From positions 7,233,306 to 7,297,305 of the forward strand of contig NC_012876.2 of assembly GCF_000003195.3 (NCBI RefSeq): a DNA stretch of 64,000 nt, given 5' to 3'. The notes beneath the pieces were generated by a model. That model saw only the letters and a list, made by a program, of their open reading frames with translations, searched no databases and was not told where the DNA came from. The translations under genes and the position numbers were made by a program. Positions 1 to 10,852 of the stretch are shown piece after piece; positions within the stretch are counted from its first letter, which is position 1, and each line of letters starts with the position of its first letter. Source of the stretch: Sorghum bicolor (Eukaryota > Streptophyta > Magnoliopsida > Poales > Poaceae).

Positions 1-2
1 GA

Positions 3-3000
3 ATGATATTGTGGTTAACTGCTATGAGTTGCTACAACGCCGCGAAGGGGAAGCCGGAACAGTTTACTCCTGATGAGGAGCAAACGTTCATGGCAGCGGA
101 TAACCTCTTTAGAGGCGCCGTGATTAGTGCGCTCGATAAAAAGTATGTTGACAACTATATCATTTGCACCACTGCTAAGGAATTATGGGATGCGTTTGAG
201 GCCAAGTTCGGGGTTTCTGATGCTGGTAGCGAGCTGTACCTCATGGAGCAACTGTTTGATTACAAAATGGTGGATAACCGTTCTGTGATTGAACAAGCAC
301 ATGAGATACAGGCACTAGCTAAGGAATTAGAACAATTCTCTTGTGTGTTGCCTGAAAAGTTTGTGGCCGGTGGTATAATCGCTAAGCTGTCACTTTCTTG
401 GAAGGATTTTGCTACTTCTCTAAAACATCAGAGGAAAGAGTTTGGTCTTGCCGAACTCATGGGAACTCTTGATGTTGAGGAGAAGGCGTTGAGTCTTCTA
501 GTGCCAATGTGGTGCAAAAGAAAAGGCAATTCGCATTCCGTAATAAAAAAAAGAACAAGCAAGAGAACAAGCAAGGGACAAATCTGAAGCCAAAGCAAAC
601 TGCAACTTTTAAGAAGAAAAAGACAGATGGAGGCTGCTTTGTTTGCGGTAGCGATGACCACTGGGCAAGTGCTTGTCCACATCGCAAATTCAAACGAGAA
701 GAGAAAAAGTCAGTGAATATGGTCATTAGCGAGGCTGAAGGAGGAACATCTTGGTATGGTAATTATTTATCTATTGTTCTTTCAGTCTGTCATTCATCTG
801 AGTGGTGGATGGATACTGAGGCTAATTTTCATGTATGTGCTGACATCTCTTTGTTTTCTTCTTATCAGGCCGGCGACACTGGAGCCTTACTGATGGGGAA
901 TGGCTCTCATGCGCGTGTTCTTGGTGTTGGTACGGTCATTCTGAAGTTCACTTCGGGAAAGACGGTGCTGACGAAGAACGTGCAGCATGTCCCCTCCATA
1001 AAAAAAAATCTAGTTAGCGGCTCACAGCTTTGCAGAGATGGCTACAATATAGTCTTTGAGGCCAATAAAATTATACTTTCAAAGTTTGGAACTTTTATTG
1101 GTAAAGGTTATGATTGCGGAGGCTTGTTCCGCTTATCTATGCATGATGTGTGTAATAAAATCGTGAACCATACTATTATTTCGAATGAGTTTGGCATTCG
1201 CGATTTTGTCTTGTTAATTATGGTTGTTTAACGCGGCTAGCAAATATGAATTTAATCCCGAAATTTAATTTAGTCAAAGGTTCTAAGTGCCATGTATGTG
1301 TGCAATCTAAGCAACCTCGCAAGCCTCACAAGGCTGCGGAGGCGAGGAACTTGGCACCATTAGAATTAATCCATTCCGATCTATGCGAGATGAATGGTGA
1401 GTTGACTAAAGGTGGTAAACGATACTTCATTACATTTATAGACGATTGTACTAGATTTTGTCATGTGTACTTGCTTAAAACAAAGGATGAAGCATTACAA
1501 TATTTTAAAGCCTATAAAGCTGAAGTAGAAAATCAACTTGAGAGGAAAATTAAACGCTTAAGGTCCGATCACGGTGGAGAATATTTTTCAAGTGATTTTT
1601 CTGATTTCTGCGTAGAACATGGAATTATTCATGAGAGGACACCGCCATACTCACCACAGTCCAATGGGATTGCTGAAAGAAAGAATCGTACTTTAACTGA
1701 GATGGTTAACGCCATGTTAGAGACTTCGGGACTATCTAAAGAATGGTGGGGTGAGGCGATATTGACAGCATGTTATGTCCTGAATAGAGTTCCTACAAAG
1801 AATAAAGAAATCACACCATTTGAGGAATGGGAAAATAAAATAATAAATGTCTCCTATTTGCGTACTTGGGGTTGTTTGGCTAAAGTGAATGTGCCAATAA
1901 ACAAGAAACGCAAACTCGGACCTAAGACAGTTGATTGTATTATCCTTGGTTATGCTACTCACAGCGTAGGGTATAGATTTTTAATTATAAATTCTGGAGT
2001 ACCAGATATGCATGTTGGTACTATAATAGAATCAAGAGATGCAACATTCTTTGAAACTGAGTTTCCTATGAAAAGTACACCTAATATTTTTAGTCATGAG
2101 TCTATAAATTACCATGAGCAATTTATTCCGATAGAACAATCTGAGGAACCTCATGTTCACTATCCTGAGGAGGATGATAATGTAGTCACTCGAACGAGCA
2201 AAAGACAAAAAAAAAGTGAAGTCTTTTGGAGATGACTATATTGTGTACCTCGTGGATGATACCCCAACAACCATTAAAGAGGCACTTTCCTCTCCTGATG
2301 CTAACTTGTGGAAGGAAGCAATAAGGACTAAGATGGATTCAATAATGTCTAATGGAACTTGGGAAGTGGTTGAACGGCCTTATGGGTGTAAACCTATAGG
2401 GTGTAAATGGGTGTTCAAGAAAAAGCTTAGGCCTGATGGTACAATTGAGAGGTACAAGGCTAGGCTTGTGGCTAAGGGTTATACCCAAAGAGAAGTGGAA
2501 TATTTCTTTGATACTTATTCACCTGTTGCCCGTTTGACCACAATTCGAGTGTTACTATCTTTGGCTGCCTCTCATGGTCTTCTCATTCATCAGATGGATG
2601 TGAAGACAGCTTTCCTAATTGGAGAGTTGGAGGAAGAGATCTATATGGATCAGCCTGATGGATTTGTAACAAGTGGTCAACAGGGCAAGGTGTGTAAGTT
2701 ATTAAAATCCCTATATGGCCTAAAACAAGCTCCAAAATAATGGCATGAGAAGTTTGACAGAACTTTAACTTCTGTCGGCTTTGCTGTTAATGAAGCTGAC
2801 AAATGTATGTACTATAGGTTTGGTGGGGGTGAAGGTGTGATCCTTTGTCTGTACGTGGATGACATACTGATCCTTGGGACAAGCCTTGATGTGATCAAGG
2901 AAGTTAAAGACTTTTTGTCTAATAACTTTGAGATGAAAGATTTGGGAGAAGCTGATGTTATTCTAAACATTAAGCTTTCAAGAGAAGGTAATGGTGGGAT

Positions 3001-3803
3001 TACACTTGTGCAATCCCACTATGTGGAAAAGATTTTAAGTCGCTTTGGGTATAGTGACTGTCAATCTGCTCCTACGCCTTATGATCCTAGTGTGCTATTG
3101 AGGAAAAATCAAAGAATAGCAAGGGATCAACTAAGATTCTCCCAAATTATAGGCTCATTGATGTACCTTGCAAGTGCCACGAGGCCTGATATCTCGTTTG
3201 CAGTGAGCAAACTTAGCCGGTTTGTGTCAAATCCGGGAGATATTCATTGGCAAGCTCTTGAGAGAGTGATGCGCTATCTGAAATGTACTGTGAGCTATGG
3301 CATTCACTATACCGGATACCCAAAGGTATTAGAGGGTTATTGTGATGCAAATTGGATATCTGATGTTGATGTTAAAGGCCACAAGTGGATATGTGTTTTT
3401 GCTTGGAGGTGGCGCTGTTTCATGGAAGTCTTGCGAGCAGACTATCTTAACGAAGTCAACCATGGAAGCAGAACTCACAGCATTAGACACCGCCGGCACT
3501 GAGGCCGAGTGGCTTCACGAACTCCTGATGGATCTACCGGTGGTTGAAAAAACTGTGACGGCTATTTCCATGAACTGTGACAATCAAACGGTGATCACAA
3601 AAGTCAACAGTTCTAAGGACAACATGAAGTCTACTAGGCATGCCAAACGGCGTTTGAAGACTGTCAGAAAATTGAGAAACTCCGGAGTTATAGCATTGGA
3701 CTATGTCCATACATTTAAGAATCTGGCAGATCAATTCACAAAGGGACTATCCCGTAATGTGATAGATAGTGCATCGAGTGAGATGGGTTTGAGACCCACG
3801 TGA
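3..3803 (+). pseudogene. Dead copia gag-pol polyprotein (copy 1)
   Basis: Gag is at 3-700, with a CCHC zinc knuckle around 633-680. The frame breaks near 488, just before the knuckle reading. The protease active-site triad reads Asp-Thr-Glu instead of Asp-Thr-Gly at about 811-819. A further frameshift near 1190 sits in the GAG-pre-integrase region. The integrase core is at about 1340-1850, and its SDxGGEY segment has His where copy 2 has Arg. An extra A in a 9-A run near 2206-2214 breaks the frame here but not in copy 2. RT follows to an in-frame TAA at 2738-2740. RT and RNase H resume at 2807 and shift frame again near 3372, ending at 3803. All lesions except the 9-A indel are shared with copy 2, so they predate the duplication. 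It cannot make an intact polyprotein. Confidence 0.93.
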
Positions 3804-4346
3804 GGTCTACCATGGTGGCAACCTATTCTATAGGATCGGAGATCCCGTGAAGTAGAATGGTGAAACAAGCCAGAAGTAGATTGTGAGGAAAGACCCTTTA
3901 CTTAACTCATCTCAATTGCACTTCTTTCCTAAGTCCGTAAGGAAGGCTGGTTATATACCTTAATGTATTCCAAAGCGGCTTGTGAAGCGATAGATGTTGT
4001 CCTACAGAACATCTTTAAGGAATACACCTATATGAGTTTGACTGTTAGTCACAGTCTATGAGATTTGGGTGATCTCTAGATACTCATGAATGGGCTAGAA
4101 GTATGACTTATATGCTTCAACCAGAGGGGATGTTCATGCAACCCTGTATCAGTTATGAATTTAGATGAAGCTTATATCACAGAAAACTTGCAATTCAAGG
4201 CATAGTCCATTGTTCAAGTTGTGACTAAGTGTAGTCTGTACTCTAAGTGGAAGTTCAACTTAACAGTCTCCACTGAAACGACTCGTATATGAAACGATAT
4301 GGAAATTCGAGAGCTTTTCTTATGTGCCCTAGAAATAGGTGGGGAT

Positions 4347-5376
4347 TGTTGAATATAATGGGCCTTTAGTCCATAATTATATTTGATGATTAATTCAAGT
4401 GCCCATAATAAATGCTATAATGAAAACGGTTTAGTACCGTATTGATGATTGACCATATGTTAACTCAACTTAAATAGGTGGCCTTTGTTAGCTCCTATGG
4501 AGAAGTTGAGGAAGGGAAAAAGGGTGCCACACGCGCGCGCGCCGCCGCCGCCGAGCCGTGGCGTGGCGTGGCGTGCGTGCGTGCGTGCGTGCTTGTCTTG
4601 TCTTATCGAGATGACACACGAGGACCAGACGTGACATGGCACACGCGTGGTGAATAAGGAAAGGGAGGAAAACAAGATCTTACCGTTGTGTAATTAATGG
4701 CAATTAATTGCTAATTGATTGACTCGGTTTATGGCAATTAAATGTGATTAATTGTCATCAATGAGACGTTTCCACCTGGGGCCTATATATTCCATACGTG
4801 TGACACTCTTTCCTTACCTGCAGGACACAATCAGTCCTCTCTCTTTCGGTCGAGTTGCTCTCTGTTCGTCCCCGTCCCGAACCTCTGCGCGCACAGAGAT
4901 CGGGAGAGCAGGCCTCCGAAACACGACTTCCTACATCGACACACCTGCTCGGGTGTGCAGGCAATCAGATTTTTGGGGAGCGTCTTCCGCGACTGCTCAC
5001 CGACGAGATCATCTTCTTCCACTCCGGTGGATCGAGATCGACTACTGCGTCTTCGTCTTTTTCCTGGTGGACGTTCGCGGGACTACACTGCGAACATCTT
5101 CCTGCATCGACTGTGGTCCGCTACTTCACGCAACGCACTATGTCGACTAGTGCGAATGGAGCCGCCGGTGCCTTCGGCACTGGTCCCTCCTCGGGGTACA
5201 ATCCTAATCGATTGACTTTTATTTTCAGTATGTCTGTTGTAGTTGCAGTAGTTCTTGCAATGTTTATCTCTAAACTGAGTAGTGATAAAATTGCACACGT
5301 GCACATATATACCACCACAATATTATGCGTAATTTTTTAGATTAAATCAAACATTAAAATGTCTAATTTTCTAACA
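4347..5376 (+). repeat. Copia copy 1, 3' LTR
   Basis: The 1030-bp repeat begins TGTTGAATATAATGGG and ends CTAACA, giving the expected TG...CA ends. It matches 59891-60919 almost exactly and 54585-55446 with deletions. A TATATAT box lies at 4784-4790. A GC and CGTG microsatellite-like tract lies at about 4530-4592. An ATG at 5140 opens a short reading frame conserved in all three LTR copies; it may be the first codons of gag (see findings). Confidence 0.92.
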
Positions 5377-5768
5377 GGTTCTAGCCTAGATGGCCTGTGC
5401 TGGAGACCGGGGGCCAGGGGATCGGGCCGTGATCAGGAGCCCCGAGCAGAGGCGGTGAGCATACTAGGGCTCTGCCCTATCGTTGGCCAGAAGGTATACT
5501 TGAGGGGTGTAGCCCCTGAGTCCGCGAGCGATTCTAGCTAGAGGGGATCAGGGATGTAACATGACCCTATGTTAGGATCTAGTGAAACTTCAAGGTCAAC
5601 ACAGCCGATTAACCAATGCCAGATCAAAATCTGGAAGTAAAAGCTGGTTCCAAACCGGCAGTGATCCCTAGTTATGGCCTTATGGGTAGCCAGAAGCCAA
5701 ATGCTTGATCGATCCCAAAAAAAAAGTCACTATCAGGTGCAGCCGGACGTCAATGAAGGGCCAGTGTT
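5377..5768. other. Copia flank with CACTA-like scrap
   Basis: No gene is visible. The stretch 5620-5673 carries an AACCGGCAGTGAT motif also present, with variants, in the CACTA-type end at 14959-15075, so it is probably a truncated CACTA subterminal region. From about 5690 the sequence becomes the block shared upstream of GLP-A, GLP-B and GLP-C, recognisable by a GATCGATCC-poly(A) stretch. The right-hand copy of this interval has an 11-bp indel difference. Confidence 0.45.
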
Positions 5769-6042
5769 CAGGGATGAAAACGGTACGGATATTTTCCGAC
5801 CGTATTCGAGACCGAATTCGTTTAGAGGAGTTCAGATCTATCCGTATTCGAGTCGGAATATTCAACATCCAATACTGTATCCGTATCCGAATACTTAAAT
5901 CGTATATTTATAATGTCGACATCTAATCCTATCTTATGACATGGTTGACATTATCCGTATTCGAATCCGAATCCGACCAAAAATATGAAAACAAATATGA
6001 TATTGGTGATATCTGTCCGTATCTGGTCCGTTTTCATCCCTA
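5769..6042. mobile_element. hAT-type MITE, 274 bp
   Basis: The ends are CAGGGATGAAAACGG and its inverted match CCGTTTTCATCCCTA, with 14 of 15 bases paired. They are flanked by imperfect 8-bp duplications CCAGTGTT and CCAGTATC, as expected for hAT. The inside is rich in CCGTATTCGAA-type repeats and codes for nothing. The GLP-B (about 15353) and GLP-C (about 50811) upstream blocks lack it at the matching site. Confidence 0.8.
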
Positions 6043-6310
6043 CCAGTATCATATCAAAAAGTCTGGGATCTGGTGAAAAGAAAAAATATATTTTCCTAAT
6101 GCTGTGGCAATAGCAGGCTGCAGCATTATGGGATGACCGTGTGGTGGAGCACAAAGAACAGATGATGGTTTGGTCTTGTACCGATAGATACTTCACCTCT
6201 AGATTAACTCAAAGGTAAAACGTGCTGTAGCTACCCTGTTAGGCTTTTACCAAGTTCGTCCCTGCCTTGGTACGGAAGCATTCCAGTTGATCAAGTAAAC
6301 ATTGGAAACA

Positions 6311-6990
6311 TGAGTTGACTCTTTCTGCTGTATAGTGGTCGCGAATGACGAGATGGAGATTATATATTAAATAGTTATATGATCAAGGTGAAGATACTAT
6401 ATATACATGTGTTATAGACAGGCTTCCCCACTGTTGACTCTTTCTACCTTTTATTAGCGAGGAGTTGACTCTTTCTATACATATGTTAGCACAACCATCG
6501 ACGGACCTTTTGAAGCATTTCTCTTGTATACGCAACTATCACAGTCAGAACCAATGGTGATGAAATGCAAGAAAATAAGCATGTTAGACCATAAGCTAGT
6601 AAAATATCAACCAACAAAAGATTGACAGGGAAAAAAGTAGTTTTATTTTATATAAGTTCTGGTTTAAATCATGCCCGCTAAGCAATCCATATACTTCACG
6701 TATTAGTGTAAAGCTACTAAGAAGCAATCAGTGCTTGACCTAGTAAAGCGTGTACCACAGTTCTCACAAGCAAAAAAAAAGGTGACCACCAAACAAACAA
6801 TGGAAACATTAATCGTCTTGAATGACGAAATATATGGAGATTGTTGGATAGTTATAATGATATGAAGTGGAAAAAGTAATAAAGATTTTATATGACGGTC
6901 ATATACTTTCGCATTTTGTAGACTATTTCTATATTTCTTTGTGAGTTGACTGTTTCCATACTTACGTTAGCACAAGCAAAGATTGTCTGA
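6311..6990 (+). promoter_or_regulatory. Repeated W-box-like modules upstream of GLP-A
   Basis: TTGAC cores, the WRKY binding site, occur at 6315-6319, 6434-6438, 6465-6469 and 6946-6950. Each lies inside a GTTGACTSTTTCT-type motif, and the last two are followed by ATAC, a TTAGCACAA stretch and a similar tail. The third and fourth copies therefore look like a duplicated module of about 40 bp. A fifth copy lies upstream of GLP-B at 15583. Binding is inferred only from the motif. Confidence 0.5.
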
Positions 6991-7489
6991 TGAACCATTT
7001 TTCTTGTTTACGCAGCTATCACTGTCCACCATCAGCAACGCACTCATACCAATGTCTTATCATGCATCTGATGCTCAAATGGATGTCCAAATTATCGGTT
7101 TTATCCAAATTCGAATCCACTAACCGATCTCCTCCATTTTGCGGTTTACTTCCAAAGGTTTTAAAATTTCAATCAATTTATGTGACCACTAGAAATCTTG
7201 ATTTTGTGGTTTTCTTCCAATTTGTAAAATTGATATTTAAAACGATGATAGTATGCTTGAACCCAGACACCTAGAAACACAAAAAGAAAACAAAGAGTAC
7301 ACTTTGGTAATATATATATGCTGTGCTGCAACTGCAAGCAAAGAGACCATGCACGCTGATTTTGTTAGTCGTATGGTGCGTGTGAAAATATTATTAAAAG
7401 CAGGGTAGGTTTGGAAAGTCGATATCACTGCCAAGACTGTTTCTTCGATCAGTTCTCCTGATAGGTTCAACTTATAACTTTTTCAGCCA

Positions 7490-7534
7490 TTAACACGTAC
7501 ACGTTGCCACATGAGCATGCGGCAGGCTATATAA
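7490..7534 (+). promoter_or_regulatory. GLP-A core promoter
   Basis: A TATATAA box lies at 7528-7534, 118 bp before the ATG at 7652. Just upstream, CACGTACACGTT at 7494-7505 holds two ACGT cores of the kind bound by bZIP factors. The layout matches GLP-B and GLP-C, but the sequence between the ACGT cores and the TATA box differs from theirs. Confidence 0.65.
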
Positions 7535-7651
7535 CCTCTCCATCCCCATGGCGAAGGCATCAACAAGACAGACACAAACACCACAAGCTAAGAAGCTCCA
7601 TAGCTGAATTCAGAGACTGCAAACACGTACAAAAAGCGTGTGCAAAACCAA

Positions 7652-8501
7652 ATGGCTGCCTCCAGCTACTTCATTCTCGTTTCTTTTGTAGCATTTGTCA
7701 TTTCACAGGCCACTGCCTCTGACCCTAGCCCCCCTCCAAGACTTTTGTGTTGCCGACAAACATTCTCCAGGTATGCATACTCTCGCTTTAACTCAAGCTG
7801 TTTTCTTATACTAAATCTCTAATCAAATAAGAATCATTTGTTCAAACAAACATCTACATACAACAAGCATTTCTAGGTATGGCCTAATGACATGTTCTTC
7901 ATCTAACTATTTGCCTTTGTCTATGCATACAGTGAAGGTGAATGGATTTGTTTGCAAGGACCCAATGGCTGTGAACGCAGATGACTTCTTCAAGGCAGCA
8001 AAACTTGACCAGCCTAGAGACACCATGAAGAGCAAGGTCGGATCTAACGTTACTTTGATCAATGTCATGCAGTTGCCTGGACTCAACACCCTTGGCATCT
8101 CGATGGCTCGCATTGACTATGCACCATTAGGTCAGAATCCTCCACACACACATCCTCGTGCCACAGAGATTCTCACCGTGCTTGAGGGTACACTCTATGT
8201 TGGATTTGTCACCTCCAACACAGACAACGGTAACAAGCTATTCACCAAGGTTCTCAACAAGGGTGACGTGTTTGTGTTCCCCCAAGGGCTCATACACTTC
8301 CAATTCAACCCAGTCCATGACAAGCCAGCTGTCGCGATCGCTGCACTAAGCAGCCAGAACCCTGGGGCTATTACTATTGCCAACGCGGTCTTTGGATCAA
8401 AACCGCCCATCTCAGATGATGTCTTGGCCAAGGCTTTCCAGGTGCAAAAGGGAACAATTGATTGGCTCCAAGCTCAGTTTTGGGAGAACAACCACAACTA
8501 A
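7652..8501 (+). pseudogene. Germin-like protein GLP-A, frameshifted in exon 1
   Basis: The gene has exon 1 at 7652-7770, a GT-AG intron at 7771-7932 and exon 2 at 7933-8501 ending in TAA. Exon 1 has six C's at about 7729-7734 where the duplicate at 63202 has five. The extra base throws the frame after the signal peptide, so the cupin domain would not be made. Exon 2 is otherwise intact and encodes the same cupin as the other copies: both germin boxes, the three His and one Glu manganese ligands, and an Asn-Val-Thr glycosylation site. The long frame from 7887 is only exon 2 plus intron. Because the lesion is a homopolymer indel, a sequencing error is quite possible, in which case this is a functional GLP8-type gene. 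Promoter and TATA box are intact. Confidence 0.85.
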
Positions 8502-9719
8502 GTAAATTGGGAGTCACTTCATTGTATGAAGATAGGTTTATATATGTATTTTGCATTACTCCCGTGTGTATTCAATTATGACATGCTAAGACAATATGGT
8601 AGAATAATTAAATGGGAAGTGTATGTAACCAATCACTATTTTTGTGTTTCTGCTACAAGCTATATCACCATGTTCTAGTTGAATATTTGAACTGAAGTAC
8701 GTGAGGATCCTACATAATTTATTGGATATTGTTTGTATATGATATGCCGTTACATATATCAACAATATTTCTTGACATTAATTTGGAGATGAATATTGCA
8801 TGGAGCCTTTCCAAATTACTAGGCTAAACTGAACTATCAACCAGTAGATCGGCTAAGACTAAATTAATCGACCCAGTAGGCCTTGGACTCCAGTCTCCTT
8901 GGAGCCAACGACCAGTGTGTTCCACTAGCTAGATTCATATAGTAACGGAGATCAAGTACCATACGTGGCCACATCCAATTCCAACAATGTAATGACTAGT
9001 AAAATTCACTTTACAAATTCAACACAAAAGTTCACACACATGAGAAGCAAATTGGGAGCTAGCGATTAGGAGCTTGAGATAAGTTTGTAATCACGAGGCA
9101 ACATTCAGGAAATTTCACTTCAGATATGGGAGCTAGCAAGATTGCACTAATGCATTGCAGTAATAGATGGTAGCTACGACCAACATTCAGGAAATTTCAC
9201 TGTCCGACAAATCGAGATGGATGAACATGCAGTAACCGGGTAGCTAACAAATTACCTCCTGAAAGAAGTCTTACATTTAGAAACTGGTACCTTGTTGTCT
9301 ATTGAACAAATTAATAATTCAGAATATTTGTTGTGTCCGAACTGAGAGTAAAAGGAGCTAGTGCTTCGATGGGAAGACTGAAAGTGTCATGGAAAGGATG
9401 AACTGCGCCTTCCTTTCAGAAGAAAGAAAGAACAGAACAGAACATAAATATTCATCGAAAATATGGTGTCCTTTAATTAGTATTCCCTCCGTCCCAAATT
9501 ACAAGTCGCTTGACTTTTTATTGCAACCATTTTGGTATGTATCCAGATATAATAATATGTCCAAAAAAAGTCAAAGCGACGTCGCCTTTAGTATGCTTTT
9601 AGCAACAGAGAAAGACAAATGAAAGTTCATATCCTTGTTCAGAAGATAATTTATCACTGATGTTGATGCAAACTTGCTGACATCCTCAAAAGCAACAAAC
9701 AATCCCATGAAAATTAAAA
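8502..9719. other. GLP-A downstream flank, no gene
   Basis: About 8502-9060 aligns by eye with the GLP-B downstream region (17050-18171). About 9050-9719 aligns with 49535-50060, which sits beyond the retrotransposon nest. This shows that the nest was inserted into the same kind of GLP downstream DNA. Apart from the MITE at 9483-9588 I see only non-coding sequence. Confidence 0.6.
9483..9588. mobile_element. Short Stowaway-like MITE, 106 bp
   Basis: The left end reads TTCCCTCCGTCCCAAATTAC, the familiar plant Stowaway-type end. An internal inverted pair, GTCGCTTGACTTTTT and AAAAAGTCAAAGCGAC, can form a hairpin. TAGTA lies on both sides (9478-9482 and 9589-9593). The paralogous flank at about 49915-49935 reads straight through one TAGTA, giving an empty site. 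The right terminal repeat is degenerate, so the family call is less sure than the insertion. Confidence 0.7.
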
Positions 9720-10852
9720 TTGTTTTGCAGTTCCAACAATGGGGCTGCTGCAGTGCTAGCTGCTGACCGGCGGGCTACCTATTGGCCCTCTAGTGCTGAA
9801 TGGCAAGTTGCCTGCTGGTCCCTTTTGATTCTGTTCCATCATCAACAAGGTAGACCGGAAGCTAACCATGATTTCGCCCGGCTTTCCTCTGCACAGCCGC
9901 ATGGAGAGTTGGAGATTGGCTGCTGCAACCTCTCTCTTGCATAAGCGATGCCCTCAATGACATGTGACATTCTTGGGCGAGAAGTTGATCAATAGACTAT
10001 ATATGAGTCCTTGCGAACCCTAGGCAACGCCAGCGCCTTTATCAAGGCCCGCCAACAGAGTAGATCCCTCTTCGCTATCTCAATGATGCTGCTCAGATAT
10101 TTGCTAGCTTCCTTGTCAAGCAATTCTGTAATACCTGATTTTAAGGACAAAATCATATATACACTATATATGAGTCTTAAAGGTCAAATCTCACATATAG
10201 CTATAAATAAGAGTAATATCAATAGACAATGCATAAATCATATAACGTACTTAGTAAATCAGTGATAACCTTAGGCAGCAAAAACAACGGAAGATAAATC
10301 CAGACTTCGGGTATCAACTCATGATCACAAGCCTAAAGCTTCTCCTGAGGTGTGGGGGAAATAGCAAGAGTGAGTCCCTGTCGAACTCCACAAATATAGC
10401 AATAAGGTAGTAGCAGATCCCACAAACTCATGATCAATGTGATATAAATAATGTAGAGCATAAAACAATAAACATTGAGCATAATAACATAATAAGAATC
10501 ATCATCTTTAATGTAAGAGTCCCCAAGGCCGCTCATGACCGTGAGCATAGCTAGTATACTAGTTTATTAAACACTCTGCAGAGGTTGTACATCTTTATCC
10601 ATGAGTAATGATTTACCCTTTCACCCGAGGTCGCGAGTCTCTTAACCCCCTTCCTAGGGTGGTCGGCAGGATTCACTATGAAACCTTTTAAAAGTTCATC
10701 TGACAAGTTAGGGCCGCATGTTCCCAATCAGTGCGCACATATAGAACCACCTTCCAAATGGCACAATGATGTGCAGCCTATACACATAAGGACAGAGGCC
10801 GCACTATACCCAAAATGCAAGCCCCTCGAGTGCCCTTACGAGTAACCTCTAA

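Larger units (their letters stand above)
1..5376 (+). mobile_element. Ty1-copia LTR retrotransposon, copy 1 (5' end outside window)
   Basis: The order of domains is gag, protease, integrase, reverse transcriptase, RNase H, which with integrase before RT defines Ty1-copia. A purine-rich tract at about 4331-4345 precedes the 3' LTR at 4347-5376. The element is followed by GGTTC, the same 5-bp target duplication that flanks copia-2 on both sides. The 5' LTR and gag start lie left of the window. It is the segmental-duplication partner of the element at 54585-60919, not an independent insertion. Confidence 0.95.
1..8451. repeat. Segmental duplication, left copy
   Basis: This stretch is repeated at 55546-64000 with the same order of copia element, CACTA-like scrap, hAT MITE, promoter and GLP gene. 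By eye I find about 30 substitutions and a handful of small indels, roughly 0.4% divergence. The offset drifts only from 55545 to 55552 because of those indels. The left edge lies outside the window, so the true duplication boundary is unknown. An assembly duplication of two haplotypes is the main alternative to a real tandem copy. Confidence 0.95.

Noticed and set aside
7887..8501. Intron-containing single-exon GLP frame starting at 7887
   Set aside because: The first 15 codons are intron; the splice sites and three paralogs show that exon 2 starts at 7933.
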